Shown: in pieces, positions 1-12,869 of the stretch
Position numbering within the stretch: the stretch's first letter is position 1
Layout: each line of letters begins with the position of its first letter
From: Ancistrus triradiatus
Taxonomy: Eukaryota; Chordata; Actinopteri; Siluriformes; Loricariidae
Direction of reading: 5' to 3'
Length of the DNA stretch: 64,000 nt
NCBI GenBank assembly: GCA_025084515.1
Contig: JAJAGP010003183.1
Span: 1 to 64,000 of the forward strand
Program-made: the position numbers and the translations under genes
The notes under the pieces: generated by a model
Told to the model about the DNA's origin: nothing
The model's input: the letters and a program-made list of their open reading frames with translations, nothing else
Databases searched by the model: none

Positions 1-642
1 GATCTGAGTCCCTCTCGGCGTAGTGTGTTACTGATGGTAGCCTTTGTTACTTTGGTCCCAGCTCTCTGCAGGTCATTCATCAGTTGTTCTGGAATTTTTT
101 TCTCACCATTCTCATGATCATTTTGACCCCACGGGATGAGATCTTGCGTGAGACCCCAGATTGAGGGAGATTATCAATGGTCTTGTATGTCTTACAATTG
201 CTCTCACAATTGATTTATTCACACCAACCTGCTTGCCTATTGTAGATTCACTCTTCCCAGCCTGGTGCAGGTCTACAATTTTCTTCCTGGTGTCCTTCGA
301 CAGCTCTTTGGTCTTGGCCATGATTGAGTTTGGAGTCTGACTGATACAGATAACAAGGTCAAGCAGGTGCCATTAATACAGGTAACGTACAGGACAGAGC
401 ATCTTAAAGAAGTTGTTAGAGGGCTGAGAGAGCCAGAAATCTTGCTCGTTTGTGGGTGACCAAATACTTATTTTCCACCATGATTTACAATTAAATTATT
501 TAAAAATTCTACAATGTAGAATGGATTTTTTTTTCTCATTTTGTCTCTCATAGCTGAAGTACTTATGTACCTATGATGAAAATTACAGACCTCTCTCATC
601 TTGGACAATCGGTGGCTGACTAAATACATTTTTACCCCACTG
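1..642 (-). mobile_element. Tc1-like element, family A, 3'-truncated at window edge
   Basis: The right terminus (ctaaatacatttttaccccactg, then TA) is present; the left part lies outside the window. The minus strand encodes the transposase N-terminal helix-turn-helix, starting MAKTKELSKDTRKKIVDLHQ near 321, which soon degenerates. Family A termini read cagtggggcaaaaaagtatt. Confidence 0.85.
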
Positions 643-1691
643 TAGAACAATCTCTAGTCCAAATGTGAGACAACGAGCAAGCAGGGGACATTAAACAGCA
701 CCTGTATAACAGACCATACATTTTCCTCTTACGCATGACTAACAGCAGCAATACATGCTTGGAACTTTCAAACATACAAAAAAGGCTAGCATGGGAAATG
801 TATTCACACATGTAACTGAGGTGTGGTATGGTATGGTGTTTAGAGCAGCTGTTTCGGGGCCCAGCCTTGGAGCTGGCTGTAGTCATTCCTCAACTCCCTC
901 TGAGACAGATTCAGCCCTCACGCCCCGTAACAAAACAAACAAGATCTGTGATGACTGGAGCACGACCAGGTTTTTGCGGCTAAGGGGGAGAAGCAGAAAG
1001 AAAAAATCCTCCTCCATAACACTGCATCATTCTGCTCAGACGCTTTTAGCGCTCCGAGTCGTACACCCTTCCACTTGCTTCATGCAGCACACTGGCAAAT
1101 TGAATTAGTGCTCTCTGACCCATGGCACTGAAGAGCAAGGTTCTGCTAATCCACAGTATGCATTTGGCCTTCTACCAAATACAAAGTGCGTACTGCTAAT
1201 GACTTCAACATTTATCCCATAGCAGCAGGCCAGCCACCTCAGGCCACCACCCTCAATCTCTCCAGGCAGAGCAGAGATCTATTAAAGATGTCAAGTGTGT
1301 CACATCCGACCGAGGGTGCGCTTACACTGGTTCCTGGTTCTCTTATCGTTCACACCGGCATCGTTTCCAAAATCAGACCAAAATGTGTAAACAAAAGTCA
1401 TATGAAACTAAACTCGCTCGCTAAACTCGGGATTTCTTAATACAGTATGTGCTGGCTTTTTTAAAGGCTCATAACTCTTGAAGAGCTCCTATAATTCAAT
1501 TCTTCCGTTCTGCACAACCAAAGTAACCAAAGTAGGCAACAGTTAGAAAGCCTGTACCAATGTGTAATGAGCAACTAACCTCCTATAACGATATGAAGCA
1601 TTTGTTTGATAACTGTGCTTTAAGGTTGTATACAATGTGCAAAATTCAACCATTAGATTTGTTGTTTTATCAATGGTGTAATGACCATATA
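643..1691. other. non-coding stretch
   Basis: No exon, RNA gene or clear repeat was recognised. Short open frames are interrupted and show no family resemblance. Confidence 0.5.
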
Positions 1692-2211
1692 CAGCCGGGG
1701 CAAAAAAGTATTTATTCAGCCACTGATTGTGCAAGTTCTCCTACTTAGAAAGATGAGAGAGGTCTGTCATTTTCATCATAGGTACACTTCAACTATGAGA
1801 GACAAAATGAGAAAAAAATCCAGGAAATCACATTGTAGGATTTTAAAAAAAATTAATTTCTAAATTATGGTGGAAAATAAGTATTTAGTCAATAACAAAA
1901 GTTCAACTCAATACTTTGTAACATAACCTTTGTTGGCAATGACAGAGGTCAAACATTTCCTGTAAGTCTTCACCAGATTGGCACACACTGTAGCTGGTAT
2001 TGTGGCCCATTCCTTATTCCTTATTTTCCACCATGATTTACAATTAAATTCTTTTAAAATCCTACAATGTGATTTCCTGGATTTTTTCCCCCCTCATTTT
2101 GTCTCTCATAGTTGAAGTGTACCTATGATGAAAATTACAGACCTCTCTCATCTTTCTAAGTCGGAGAACTTGCACAATCAGTGACTGACTAAATACTTTT
2201 TCGGCCCACTA
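1692..2211. mobile_element. internally deleted Tc1 family A derivative (MITE-like)
   Basis: Both termini are present (cagccggggcaaaaaagtat at the left, ttttcggcccact at the right), and the subterminal sequences mirror each other. Between them only the 3' end of the transposase region remains (acataacctttgttggcaat), so about two thirds of the element is gone. Confidence 0.85.
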
Positions 2212-2224
2212 TATAAATGTCTCA

Positions 2225-2620
2225 TTCTCTTTATTAAGCTACAAAAATGTAAAAAAAAAAAAAACCCACAATTTTCAGAACAAAATGGCTTCTACAGGCA
2301 AATCCCTCCCTTGGCGCTAATCTTGAACTCTTCTGTGGAAACTGTCCTGAAGTTTTCTGAGGTAATCTTCTGGTATACAGTATTCCAGGCTTTTTTCAGC
2401 ACTTAAGAGTGCTCCTAGATTTAGGCTGTCTTTTATTTCTTCCTCTGCCAAGGTGATCCCATACTGCCTCTATAATATTCCAGCCTGGCTTTTGATACTG
2501 CATGCAAATTTTATGTATTTTCTGGTTGTATTCTAAGAAGGAGCCTTAGAAATAATCATATGGTCATTATACCATACAACAACAAATCTACTGGTGGCCT
2601 AAGACTTTTGCACAGTACTA
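2225..2620 (-). mobile_element. Tc1-like fragment, family C
   Basis: The right end gcctaagacttttgcacagtac is a fish Tc1-like terminus. The same terminus, inverted, begins at 11418. The interior is a decayed piece of transposase gene without an open frame. Confidence 0.6.
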
Positions 2621-2679
2621 ATGTTATGTTAAATTACATGTTTATGGGTTGCTTCTTGTAACATTACCACTCGTGTTTG

Positions 2680-2850
2680 GTTCAATTACACATCTTTGGC
2701 CCGTGCTGCATTCATACAGCTATGCAAACACACCAGAGTTCGTTTGGAACTGGACCAAGACCCACCAATTCAGGGGGTCTCGGGTAACCATGTTTGGTGC
2801 GCTCCAAAGTTCGGAATGGCAGCGTTCACACTTGTTCAAATGAACCCTAC
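2680..2850. mobile_element. short MITE-like repeat remnant
   Basis: Sequence around ttcgtttggaactggaccaa resembles a common fish non-autonomous DNA element; both ends are unclear. The rest of 2620-3079 shows nothing else. Confidence 0.35.
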
Positions 2851-3079
2851 TGACAAGGCAATCGCACTCCTATAGTCCAACTAGACCTGCCAGATGTGAC
2901 AAAACCCTTAATCTGACCATGCACTAGAAGGCTAAAGTCTGAGACCCTCTCACATCCACAAATTTTTAGTCGCAGTCTAGTCACAGATTATGATTTTGCA
3001 AAGTCTTGGTATCTCGCATGGTCACCAACTGCAAGACTGCAACTAGATTCCTTTGAGATCATCATGCTGCGACTCTGCA

Positions 3080-3537
3080 TACTTTGTTAGTCTCCTTTAC
3101 TCTGCTCTCCAGTGGTCAGGACCCTCACAGATCAGATAATATTTGGGTGGTGGATAATTATCAGCACTGCAGTGACACTGATGTGGTGGTGTGTGTTGTG
3201 CTGGTACACAGCAGTGCTGCTGGAGTTTTAAAACACTTTTCTCTCACTGTTTATTACACTTTATTACACTTTATCACACTTTATTAGAGACATGCTCCAC
3301 CTTGTAGACGTAAAGTCAGGCACATCTGTTGCCGCACAGTTTGTAGTCATCAGTGCACACAGGACGCTGCCTACAGGATACTGGTGACTAAACATTTTTG
3401 GTTGGTGGCGTATATGCAGCCCAGCAGTGACACTGCAGTGTTTAAAAGCTCCAGCAGGACTGCCGTGACCAATCCACGAATACCAGAACACACACTAACA
3501 CACCACCGCATTAGTGTGACTGCAGTGCTGAGAAGTC
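3080..3537. mobile_element. palindromic hairpin MITE (family H), partial
   Basis: The left arm (ccagtggtcaggacc, gcagtgctgctggagtttt) and right arm (agctccagcaggactgc, acacactaacacaccaccgc) are inverted versions of one another around a unique centre. Four other copies of this family lie in the window. Outer ends are lost. Confidence 0.8.
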
Positions 3538-4784
3538 TTTATGACTATACATAAGTTTACAATTTGCAACACAAGTGAGATATTGCCGCTCTACGTTATT
3601 TACAGAATTAAGTCGTTTTGCTAAACTACACTCAAGGTTTTTTCCAGGTAGCAGTGCATATCCCAAATTTAGTGACCTTTTGTTGGATGGCCTGCTGGAT
3701 CTGTAATGAAACAGTGGGATTTCATGTTTAAATTGAGGATATTTATATCTCTACTACAGTAATAGCATTCAAACATTCGTTAAGTTTCAGACCAATCTCG
3801 GATCAGCCCCAGTCTAAGGAATTCTGGGAATGGACAAACACCTGCGGTTTGGGTTTCTAAGCAATTTATCTGCCCCGTGATAACACCAGCAACACATTAC
3901 ATTCAGGGCTTACTGCCAAGTATGAAGACTGGCAGCTGATATCTGAGACGGGACTTCCCAAGGCATTCCATGGTCCAGGAGGTGATGATTAAGAAGACAT
4001 AAGCAGCACTTTGTCTTCTGTTCCACAGGATGACAGTTCAGACAGACCTTGGAAAGGTTTCCTTAAATCACCACATGGAGCAGCATGACTCTTGACGGTT
4101 GAGTTAAACACGATTTAAGAAATTTAGGTAACAAATCCCGATACACGCTACCCTATAGGTAAACTTTGTGGCAACCCAAGAGAAACAGTACTATAAAACA
4201 CCAGATTCCACTAGAAAAACACTCCCTTGCTCATGAAGCTGATTTACATACTGCAATCACTTGAGGAAGCAATAATAAACTTGAGTGTACCCTTTGTAAT
4301 TATGACAAATTTCCACCAAATTATCTGTAATTGTCAGCCAGCGTGGCGTTAATCTAAACACACCGCTGCGTTCTTCTAAGTCACGTCCTTCCCGACAGAA
4401 AAAGATCATAATATTTAAATATATTGACATACAATACTGAGAAACTGCTATTTATTTCATTTCCAGTCAAACTGGCTTTCATGTCCAAGTTATTCGTTTG
4501 TCAGTGTCAGAAAAGAAAATTACCAAAGGCCTGCAGCATTAAGTTTAATATGAAATCTATCAGTATTCAATTTGCCCATGCTCTACTTTTGTATCCTTCA
4601 AATCTCATAATCAATGATTCTGAGCCAAGTCCTTCTAACAGAAAAGTATTTCCAAAGGTGCATTCCACAGCAAGATAAGCATAGATCCCTAACATTCATA
4701 TCAAACAAAGAAGCTGCCAGTGCTTCTATAACAAGGGACTGGCCCCAGAGCCCACACCTCAATACCAATAGATGTGTTTAAGTC
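3538..4784. other. non-coding stretch
   Basis: No recognised gene or repeat; moderately AT-rich unique-looking sequence. Confidence 0.45.
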
Positions 4785-5060
4785 AAGTCCGATTTATTTA
4801 TACAGTGCTTTTCACAATGGAGCAGTGTCTCAAAGCAGCTCTACAATTTTAGATTATCTTCTAATACCTTGGACCAATCCCAACTTGAGCAAGCCTAGGG
4901 AGACAATGGGAAAGACAAGGAAGAAACCTTGGGAGGAACAAGACTCAAAAAGGGACTCATCCTCCTTGGGAGACTATTACCATTTAAGATTATTACTATT
5001 ATGGAGCAGATAATGGAACCAGCTTCTAATAACCGACCTAATGAATGATTATAGCTATGA
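4785..5060. repeat. interspersed repeat (gatttatttatacag family)
   Basis: Begins aagtcaagtccgatttattt. The same opening occurs at 20342. The inner part (gagcaagcctagggagacaa) recurs at 24250, 39600 and, inverted, at 13565-13720. Class not determined. Confidence 0.6.
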
Positions 5061-5167
5061 TGTGCAACAACAGGTTGCTGAGCTGCACAAGTCAGGAAAA
5101 TGGCTAAACATTTACGAACAGGCCAATAATGAGGAAGCATAAAGCACATCTGCCTGGAAAAGAACGT

Positions 5168-5930
5168 TTGTCTGTACTGACTTCACACACGATGAAGAGG
5201 ATGATTCTAGTGGTCATAAAATTTCTAAGCTGCGGAACTGCAGACAGTAGATAGATGTTAGGCTCAGAACTAACTACAGTCCGCCAGAAAATATAAGCAC
5301 ATGTTGTTTGGTAGAGGTTGCCAGAGGAAAGCGTCTGTTGTCAAGAAGAAACTCAAGCATTGATGCTTTCCCAGACATTACTGGAACTTTCTTTGGACTG
5401 TGTTGTATGGTCAGATCAGAGCCAAAAAGAGCTTTGGCAACAAATATCAGTGGGTTTGGGGAATATCTCATTTCCACTGATTACTGCTGTAGGCTGGTGG
5501 ATCTGTGATGTTGAGTTGATGTTGACTCCATCAAGTACCAGCAGATCAAAGCCTAACTGCCTCAGCCTGATCAAAACACTGATACAAATACTGACACACT
5601 GATACACATCACACCTCGAAACGAACAAAAAGGTTCACTGACCACAGAAACAAGGGCACCCAACACCAAGGCCAAGGCCACCCCAGCACCCCGACCTAAA
5701 CCCCGTAGAAAACATTTGAGATGAGCTGAAGAGGAGAGTCCACAAGCATGAACCTTGGAATCCTTTGGCATGTATTAACCATTCTTTACGTACTGTAAGA
5801 AGAGACTCCGATGGGAGGAGAATGGGAGGCAGCAGAGGGTACTAGAAGGGGTGTCACCAACTGATAAGTTTGAAGTATGATAAGATCCAAGTACTGCACT
5901 CTAATTAAGAGTAGTCTGATATTTAATCTT
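5168..5930 (+). mobile_element. heavily decayed Tc1-like transposase remnant
   Basis: Fragments such as tggtcagatcagagccaaaaagagc followed by agtgggtttgggg fit the region around a Tc1 transposase first catalytic Asp, and a later block (cccgacctaaaccccgtagaaaac) fits the D-L-N-P-x-E-N segment. No frame is intact and termini are not visible. Confidence 0.5.
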
Positions 5931-5968
5931 TAGAATCAAAGATGAAAATGCTAAGGGACTCTGGACAT

Positions 5969-6661
5969 ACAGTCACTGGCCATTTTATTAGGCATTTTGG
6001 AACATAGACATGGTCAAGACGACTGCTGAAGTTCAAACCAAGCATCAGAATGGGGAGAAAAGTTGATTTAAGTGACATTGAATATGCCATGGTTGTTGGT
6101 GCTAGACGGGCTGGTCTGAGTATTTCAGAAATACTCTGATCTACCGGGAAAGTCCGAAAAAGAGAAAATATCCAGTGAGTGGCAGTTCTCTGGGTAAAAA
6201 TGCCATAATGCCAGAGGTCAAAGGAGAATGGCCAGACTTGTTCGAGCTGACAGAAAGGCAACAGTATCTCAAACAACCCCTCAAACAGCCAAAGTATGCA
6301 GAAGAGCAGACCTTGATGTTTGTTTGTTTCGTTTTTAACACCATGAGTTACCATTCGGCCTTACTCATGGCAGAAAGTTTAGTGTGGAACTTGTTTATCT
6401 ATGGCAAAGTCAAAGCTGGGTTTTAATTCCTAAGGCATCAAACCTTTAATCAGATGGGCTACAGCAGTAGATGCCCACACCAGTCGCCAATCCTGTCAGC
6501 TAAGACCAGGTAACTGAGGCTACAATTTGCAGAGGTTCACTAAAATTGGACAATACAAGATTGGAACAACATGAAAGTATGGTTCCATCCTGCCTAGTAT
6601 CAACGGTTGAGGATGGTGGTGGTATTAGCATGGTGCACCTAATAAAGTGGCCAGTGAGTGT
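5969..6661 (+). mobile_element. Tc1-like element, family E, internally deleted
   Basis: Terminal repeats cagtcactggccattttatt and aataaagtggccagtgagtg bound the element. The plus strand keeps the transposase N-terminus (SDIEYAMVVGARRAG, then ISEIL). It then jumps to short C-terminal pieces. Confidence 0.8.
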
Positions 6662-7838
6662 ATGTCCTTAGATGCCGAACTCTACTGACAAGGGCTGCCA
6701 AGTCATTTTTCGCGAACTTCAAGTACCTTATGTGGGAATCGACAGAGAGTCATGAAGCTCCAAAGGTAAGGTAATGAATATATTGAAATGTGGCCTGTGA
6801 GAAATGGGGCGACGCACAGCGCCCATCGACTGTTAATGGAGGAACGAAGCACTGTTATGATGAAAGGGAGATTTGAGCAGTGCCTCATTTGGCTGATCCC
6901 ACAGGAGGGCATGGAATGCCACAGTGGGCATCTCACGTTTATCCAGCATCAGCAGCTGCGTGCCCTCCCTACGCCTCTCCTCGCCCTTCTTCTCCATTCC
7001 CCTGCTGGGGCATTCAGCAGATTTTAATTTCACTTCTGGCTTCAGTGCTACAGTCCGGGTTCCAGGCACACAAAGGCCAGGGTTTCAAGTTGAACGTGAG
7101 AACCACCTCATCTCCTGACCTGCATCTGCATATGAATGACCGTGAAGAAATGACAGAACGGAAGGAGGGATGGCTGCAAATGAGAGAACGATAGAACACG
7201 GCCTAAAGTGTGCCTGCCACCAAGTTGTAATCTCACAAAGGATTTTCTACTTTAGATTACAATTTGTTCAGCCTTTTGAAAAGAGAAAATAAGCCAAGCA
7301 ATTATTCATGGAAGCCAAATATTTTTGTGTTTGAAGCTCAACCATATTAAGTTCTCAGTGATTTTTCGTTTGAACAAAAGCCTTAAACTTTAAGTCATTT
7401 GTCATGGACCAAATTAAGAGAACATAATAAACGTGCATCGGTTTTGGACCAGTATACTGTAATATAAATAACTAGTTCTAAACAACCACAGTCTTTAACA
7501 ATGTCATTTTAAAAAAACAACTTCCCTACTAAGATGATTGAACTTGAACTCCATGTCACTGGCTGAGCTGCAACTCATTTTCAAAACAAAACACAGCCAT
7601 TTAGAAACTTGGCTCCAGCCCCATCCTTAAGGACCCTGTGGTCCAAACAAGATTCAGCCTTCACTTTGGCCCAAAGCTTTTTTTTTTTAAAGACCATTTA
7701 TTGCTTTAGTTCAGTGGCTAATCTATAGGCAGCCCTCAAATTGACCCCATTCATCAGGGGTCCATGTGCAGGGCAGAGACGCCTGCTGCTGGGGCTTGAG
7801 GAGGAGGGGGGAAATGAATTGAAAACAGGTGCACTAAC
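6662..7838. other. non-coding stretch
   Basis: Contains a GC-richer segment (6790-7190) with several short frames on both strands, none convincing as an exon; otherwise nothing recognised. Confidence 0.45.
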
Positions 7839-7912
7839 CTGACTCGTCTTGCTCAGCGCAGAAGGGTGTGGCATCGTGACGCTTGTCTCCAGCTGTGTAG
7901 AGAGCCTTGTGC
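7839..7912 (-). other. candidate 74-bp coding exon of an unidentified gene
   Basis: On the minus strand, acceptor ttaaccacag and donor gttagtg bound 74 bp with one open frame, HKALYTAGDKRHDATPFCAE followed by QDES. Phases are 1+72+1. Composition is GC-richer than the AT microsatellite next to it. I do not recognise the protein, and no partner exon was found nearby, so this may be chance. Confidence 0.2.
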
Positions 7913-7922
7913 CTGTGGTTAA

Positions 7923-7981
7923 TGGAGAATATAATACATTTTATACAGTATATTAGCTTATACACTTAAATTTATATATAT

Positions 7982-8059
<78 letters not shown>

Positions 8060-8251
8060 AAGTTTACTGAACAGGAAAACCTAAGATATTGCATTGACAT
8101 AAGTATTCAGACACTTTACTCAACACTTAGTTGAAGCTCCTTTGGTTATATGGAGAATATAATACATTTTATACAGTTTATATTAGCTATACACTTATAT
8201 TATATATATATATTACACACATAGTCTATATATATATAATATATATATATA

Positions 8252-8288
<37 letters not shown>

Positions 8289-8395
8289 ATATATATATAT
8301 ATGCCGCAAGTTTACTGAACAGGAAAACCTAAGATATTGCATTGACATAAGTATTCAGACACTTTACTCAACACTTAGTTGAAGCTCCTTTGGCA
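7923..8395. repeat. tandem duplication of about 225-245 bp containing an (AT)n microsatellite
   Basis: The block from ggagaatataatacatttta through a long AT run to ttagttgaagctcctttgg occurs twice in a row (about 7924-8142 and 8150-8393). The AT runs are at about 7972-8055 and 8196-8302. Confidence 0.9.
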
Positions 8396-9110
8396 GTGAT
8401 TACAGCCTCCACTCTGCTTGGGTATGATGCCATAAAGCCCCAGAATTGCTGCTGTGATAGTTGACCTTCTGGAAGTTTCTCCCATCTGCACACAGGATCT
8501 TTGCAGCTCAGCCAGAGTGACCATTGGGTTCTTGGTCACCTCTGTTACCAAGGGCCTTCTCCCGCCTAATTCAATTTGGTGGGGTGACCAGCTCTAGGAA
8601 GAGTCGTGGTTGTTCCAAACTTCTTCCGATTTAGAATTATGGAGGCCACTGCGCTCTTGGGACCTGTCAGTGCAGCAGAATGTTTTGTAGCCTTCTCCAG
8701 ATCTGTGCCTCCACACAATCCCATCTCTGACCTCTACAGGCAGTTCTTTCCTCCTCATGACTGGGTTTTTGCTCTGATATGCATTGTTAGCATTGTTGTG
8801 TGTGTCTTTCCAAATCATATCCACTCAACTGAATTTACCACAGGTGGACTACAATTATGTTTTAGAAACATCTCAGAAATGATCAAGAGAAATGGGACGC
8901 CCCTAAATTTAAAGCATCATAGCAAAGGGTCTGAATACTTATGTTCGTGTGAAATTTTTTTCCTTTTTAATAAATTTGCAATAATTCTGTTTTCACTTTC
9001 TCACTATGGGGTATTGAATGCAGAATGATGGGAGGAAACCCCATTTTTTTTATTTTAGCACAAGGTTTCAACATAATGGTGAACGCATGCAACAATTTGA
9101 CCTGGCACTC
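8396..9110 (-). mobile_element. Tc1-like element, family D, internally deleted
   Basis: The minus strand encodes a transposase N-terminus (RRKELPVEVRDGIVWRHRSG near 8750). Subterminal acataagtattcagacac, in the duplicated block at 8347, mirrors gggtctgaatacttatg at 8930. The catalytic core is missing. Confidence 0.7.
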
Positions 9111-11079
9111 ACATACAATGATGCAAAAAACATAAAATCAGTTACCAGGCATATCGATTAAGAAAGTCTCCCACACATCAAAATCCAAAGCATTAAAACC
9201 ACTGTGACTGTCTCGTTACAACAGCATGTTAAGGGATATATTACACCATAGGTGAACAGTTGGCTTTCATAGTAAATGATTATTTCTGTAAAGCGACCTC
9301 AGGTATGAGAAATGCGCTATATGAATGGAACTTATTATTATTATTATAATTATTATGTGTTTGATGCGGGAGAAATGTTCAGGAGTAAAGACCCGAGTCC
9401 CTTCATCCAGGGACAAATCGTTATGGCCAGGCCAGGGTCGGAGCACCTCCTAAACACCAAGGCTTGTGGGGTGCTGATGACAGTGAGTATCTCACAGTGA
9501 CTTTATGGAACCATTGTCGCATTTATTAAAGTGCATGCTGGTCTGTTCATGGGCACAATGTTCTTGAATGTGTCTGTGAAACTCTGTGTAGTCGTCTGTT
9601 CTGTAGAACCAGGTGAACCCAATATGAGCGTTGTTTAGTTGCAGTGTTTAAAAGAAAAAAAAGACCATTTCATCATCACTACTGCTGCTGCTCAAGGAAT
9701 CCATTTCGAGAGTTTAGACAAAAAAACCACATCAGACTTCGTGTGAAGGTACCACTCCAATAAATATTAGATCTGTTTTCCACATCCATAAAAATCAAAC
9801 TCGGTGTGAAAAGGCCCTTATTCAGCCATGGTAATTTCATTGGATTACATCCTTGGTTTCTTTAAACTTTGCTTTTAAGCTTTATTTTTCTTTGACACTG
9901 CAGCCATGTCCTCCTGTCTGCCTTTCTTTAGGAATTTCCTCAAACATGGAGCGATTGTCATCAGCCCACATGTATATCAGGTCTGTTACTTCACTTTCCC
10001 TCTCTGCTGTCATCCATTTCCCTTCTCCTCAAAGTGGATTTTAACGAATGCAGACATAAAAGCCGCATTAATTCTGATCTGGCTGTTCAGACTGAGTTGC
10101 ATTGCCACATATCTGTCGGATTTTAATACCACGTATGAAAGTGGGCCAAATTGTCAGACGTGTGCCATTCACACTGCTCCAAAGATTATATCTGTGTCAC
10201 ATGATGAAAAAAACATCAGATTTGGGCTCCGTTTAACTGCACTGTGAACAAGAGTATGTTTTGCAGATATTACTTTTCACCTTCCTGAGTTCAGTATGCA
10301 AAAAATAGGCTTTTTTAGAGCATACTGACAAAAATTGTTCAAAACTATATAAAGGTAATGGAAAAGCCAACATGATGTTCTGTGTTCAGACAACAGTGTC
10401 AACAGGCAACAGCGACTATCAGGAAAAGAGGTCTGCGACTCATGAAGAAACAAAGAGGAGATGTACAGCATGATTTTTATCATTGTTAGTCTTTTAGGAC
10501 GTAGCACAAAAAGCAGCATCAATCTCTCCTCCGAAAGGCCATTACTGTGCTCGGCTGCTATTACCCTCTCCTGTTTCCCCTCCGAGTTGTCGGGTCAGAA
10601 TTACAGCTGGTTTCACTCCCTTATACTACTTTGATGAATAGCTGATGTTATCCGAGACTGAGCAAAGAGAAAGGCTCTTACATTCATCACGGAGCATCAC
10701 TGGGAAGGACAAAACAAGCCTTTTTTCTTGTGCATGGCTTTAGTAATCAGTTTGAACGTGAAATATGTGACAGAAGCATAGAGTCACATTACACGTTTCT
10801 TAAAAAGAACTATATAGAGTGACATTAAACAGCTTTAAAGATCCTTCCTTCCATCCTCGTTCCTTCATCCCTCGCCGGCATAGACATGTGTATTGCCCAG
10901 AGCATCCTCCTCCACCATTATTGCCCTGGACAGCTTTTATCTTGCCCATAAATCTATTCCAGCAGTGCTATCCCATAAAGAGGCAACCACTGAATATCAG
11001 CCTCTTCTTACAACCCACAGAGACGGCAATGATAGTTAAAGGCACAGGCTAATAGCAACTCAACTCATTCATCTGAACT
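9111..11079. other. non-coding stretch with MITE-like fragments
   Basis: A possible MITE fragment lies at about 10060-10250 (attctgatctggctgttcag). Elsewhere no gene is recognised. A short (TTA)n tract lies near 9330-9350. Confidence 0.4.
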
Positions 11080-11415
11080 GAAACCTGGTGGGAACGATTA
11101 CTGAGGATCTCATCAACTTTAACTGGTCATTAAGATGTAATTGAAAGGCAACTAGCTGCCTGTTGAGCACAAGCTGTTCAAAAGGCATTGAAGTAGCAGC
11201 AAGGTGAAACTTAATTGGATATTGCTTAAAAAGCATTGCAGAGGTACACTGCTAAATAATTGCACACTGCCCACAGCTGCATTTCGGTTCTAATATTTGG
11301 AATGCTTCTAATAATTAAGAAACGGAGTGCCAAAAAGTAAACAAACCATGTAAGCTGTATAACAACTGGTGCAAGATGGGCGCTATTAGATTGTAGCTCA
11401 AGGGCTTCCATCACA
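11080..11415. promoter_or_regulatory. possible conserved non-coding element
   Basis: Unique-looking sequence with many ATTA/TAAT cores (ggtcattaagatgtaattg, cttaattggat, aataattaag) and no repeat character. Such clustering is typical of developmental enhancers, but cross-species conservation cannot be judged here. Confidence 0.2.
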
Positions 11416-11417
11416 TA

Positions 11418-11572
11418 CAGTACTGTGCAAAAGTCTTAGTTTATACCATTGTTTAGCAAAGGTATAATGACCATAGATAATTATTTCTCAGGCTCTTTAA
11501 AAGACTACAAACAGAAAATACCATTAAAAAACTGACAATCAGGAAAAAACAGCTTCTACAGGATACTGTGGC
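11418..11572. mobile_element. Tc1-like family C terminus
   Basis: Begins cagtactgtgcaaaagtctt and reaches cagcttctacaggatactgtg, matching the inverted 2225-2620 copy. It is directly joined to a family B element, so one inserted into or recombined with the other. Confidence 0.6.
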
Positions 11573-11574
11573 CA

Positions 11575-12869
11575 GTATTTAGTATGTGAACCTTTGCTTT
11601 CAGTATCTGGTGTGACCCCCCTGTGCAGCAATAACTGTAACTAAAGGTTTAACTGTTGATCAGTCCTGCACACCGGCTTGAGGAATTTTAGCCCATTCCT
11701 CCGTACAGAACAGCTTCAACTCTGGGATGTTGGTGGGTTTCCTGACATTAACTGCTCGCTTCAGGTCCTTCCACAACATTTCGATTAGATTGAGGTCAGG
11801 ACTTTGACTTGGCCATTCCAAAACATTAACTTTATTCTTTTTTAACTATTCTTTGGTAGAACGACTTGTGTGCTTAGGGTTGTTGTCTTGCTGCATGACC
11901 CACCTTCTCTTGAGATTCAGTTCATGAACAGATGTCCTGATATTTTCCTTTGATAAATTCTCTGATATAATTCAGAATTCATTGTTCCAACAATGATGGC
12001 AAGCCGTCCTGGCAAAGATGCAGCAAAAAAGCCCCAAACCATGATACTACCACCACCATGTTTCACAGATGGGATAAGGTTCTTATGCTGAAATGCAGTG
12101 TTTTCCTTTCTCCAACCATAACGCTTTTCTTTTAAACCAAAAAGTTCTATTTTGGTCTCATCCACCCACAAAACATTCTTCCAATGGCTTTTTGACTTGT
12201 CCACGGGATCTTTGGCAATCTGCAGACGAGGAGCAATGTTCTTTTTGGAGAGCAGAAGGCTTTCTCCTTGCAACCCTGCCATGCACACCATTGTTGTTCA
12301 GTGTTCTTCTGATGGACTCATGAACATTAACATTAGCAAATGTGAGAGGCCTTCAGTTGCTTAGAAGTCACCCTGGGGTCCTTTGTGACCTCGGCAACTA
12401 TTACATGCCTTGCTCTTGGAGTGATCTTTGTTGGTCGACCCACTCCTAGGGAGAGTTAGCAATGGTCTTGAATTTCCTCCATTTATACACAATCTGTCTG
12501 ACTGTGGATTGGTGGAGTCCAAACTCTTTAGAGATGGTTTTGTAATCTTTTCCAGCCTGATGAGCATCAACAACTCTGAGGTCCTCAGAAATCTCCTTTG
12601 TTCGTCCCACAAACATGTGTTGTGAAGAGCAGACTTTGATAGATCCCTGTTCTTTAAATAAAACAGGGTGCCCACTCACACCTGATTGTCATCCCATTGA
12701 TTGAAAACACCTGACTCTAATTTCAAATTCAAATTAACTGCTAATCCTAGAGGTTCACATACTTTTGCCACTTAATATGTAATACTGGATTATTTTCCTC
12801 AATAAATAAATGACCAAGTAAAATATTTTTGTCTCATTTGTTTAACTGGGTTCTCTTTATCTACTTTTA
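11575..12869 (-). mobile_element. Tc1-like element, family B, terminal repeats truncated
   Basis: The minus strand holds most of a transposase. The HTH (DLRVVDAHQAGKDYKTISKE, then HQSTVRQIVYKWRKFK) is at 12679-12446. The catalytic core with WVDETKIELFGL and GGGSIMVWGFFAAS is at 12291-11917. Frames are broken, and the outer terminal repeats (cagtggtgcttg) are absent. Confidence 0.85.

Noticed and set aside
8131..8382. Open frame of alternating Tyr and Ile
   Set aside because: It is the translation of an (AT)n microsatellite.
9312..9500. Plus-strand frame ending near a gtgagt donor
   Set aside because: No acceptor or protein family match; a lone donor-like hexamer is expected by chance.
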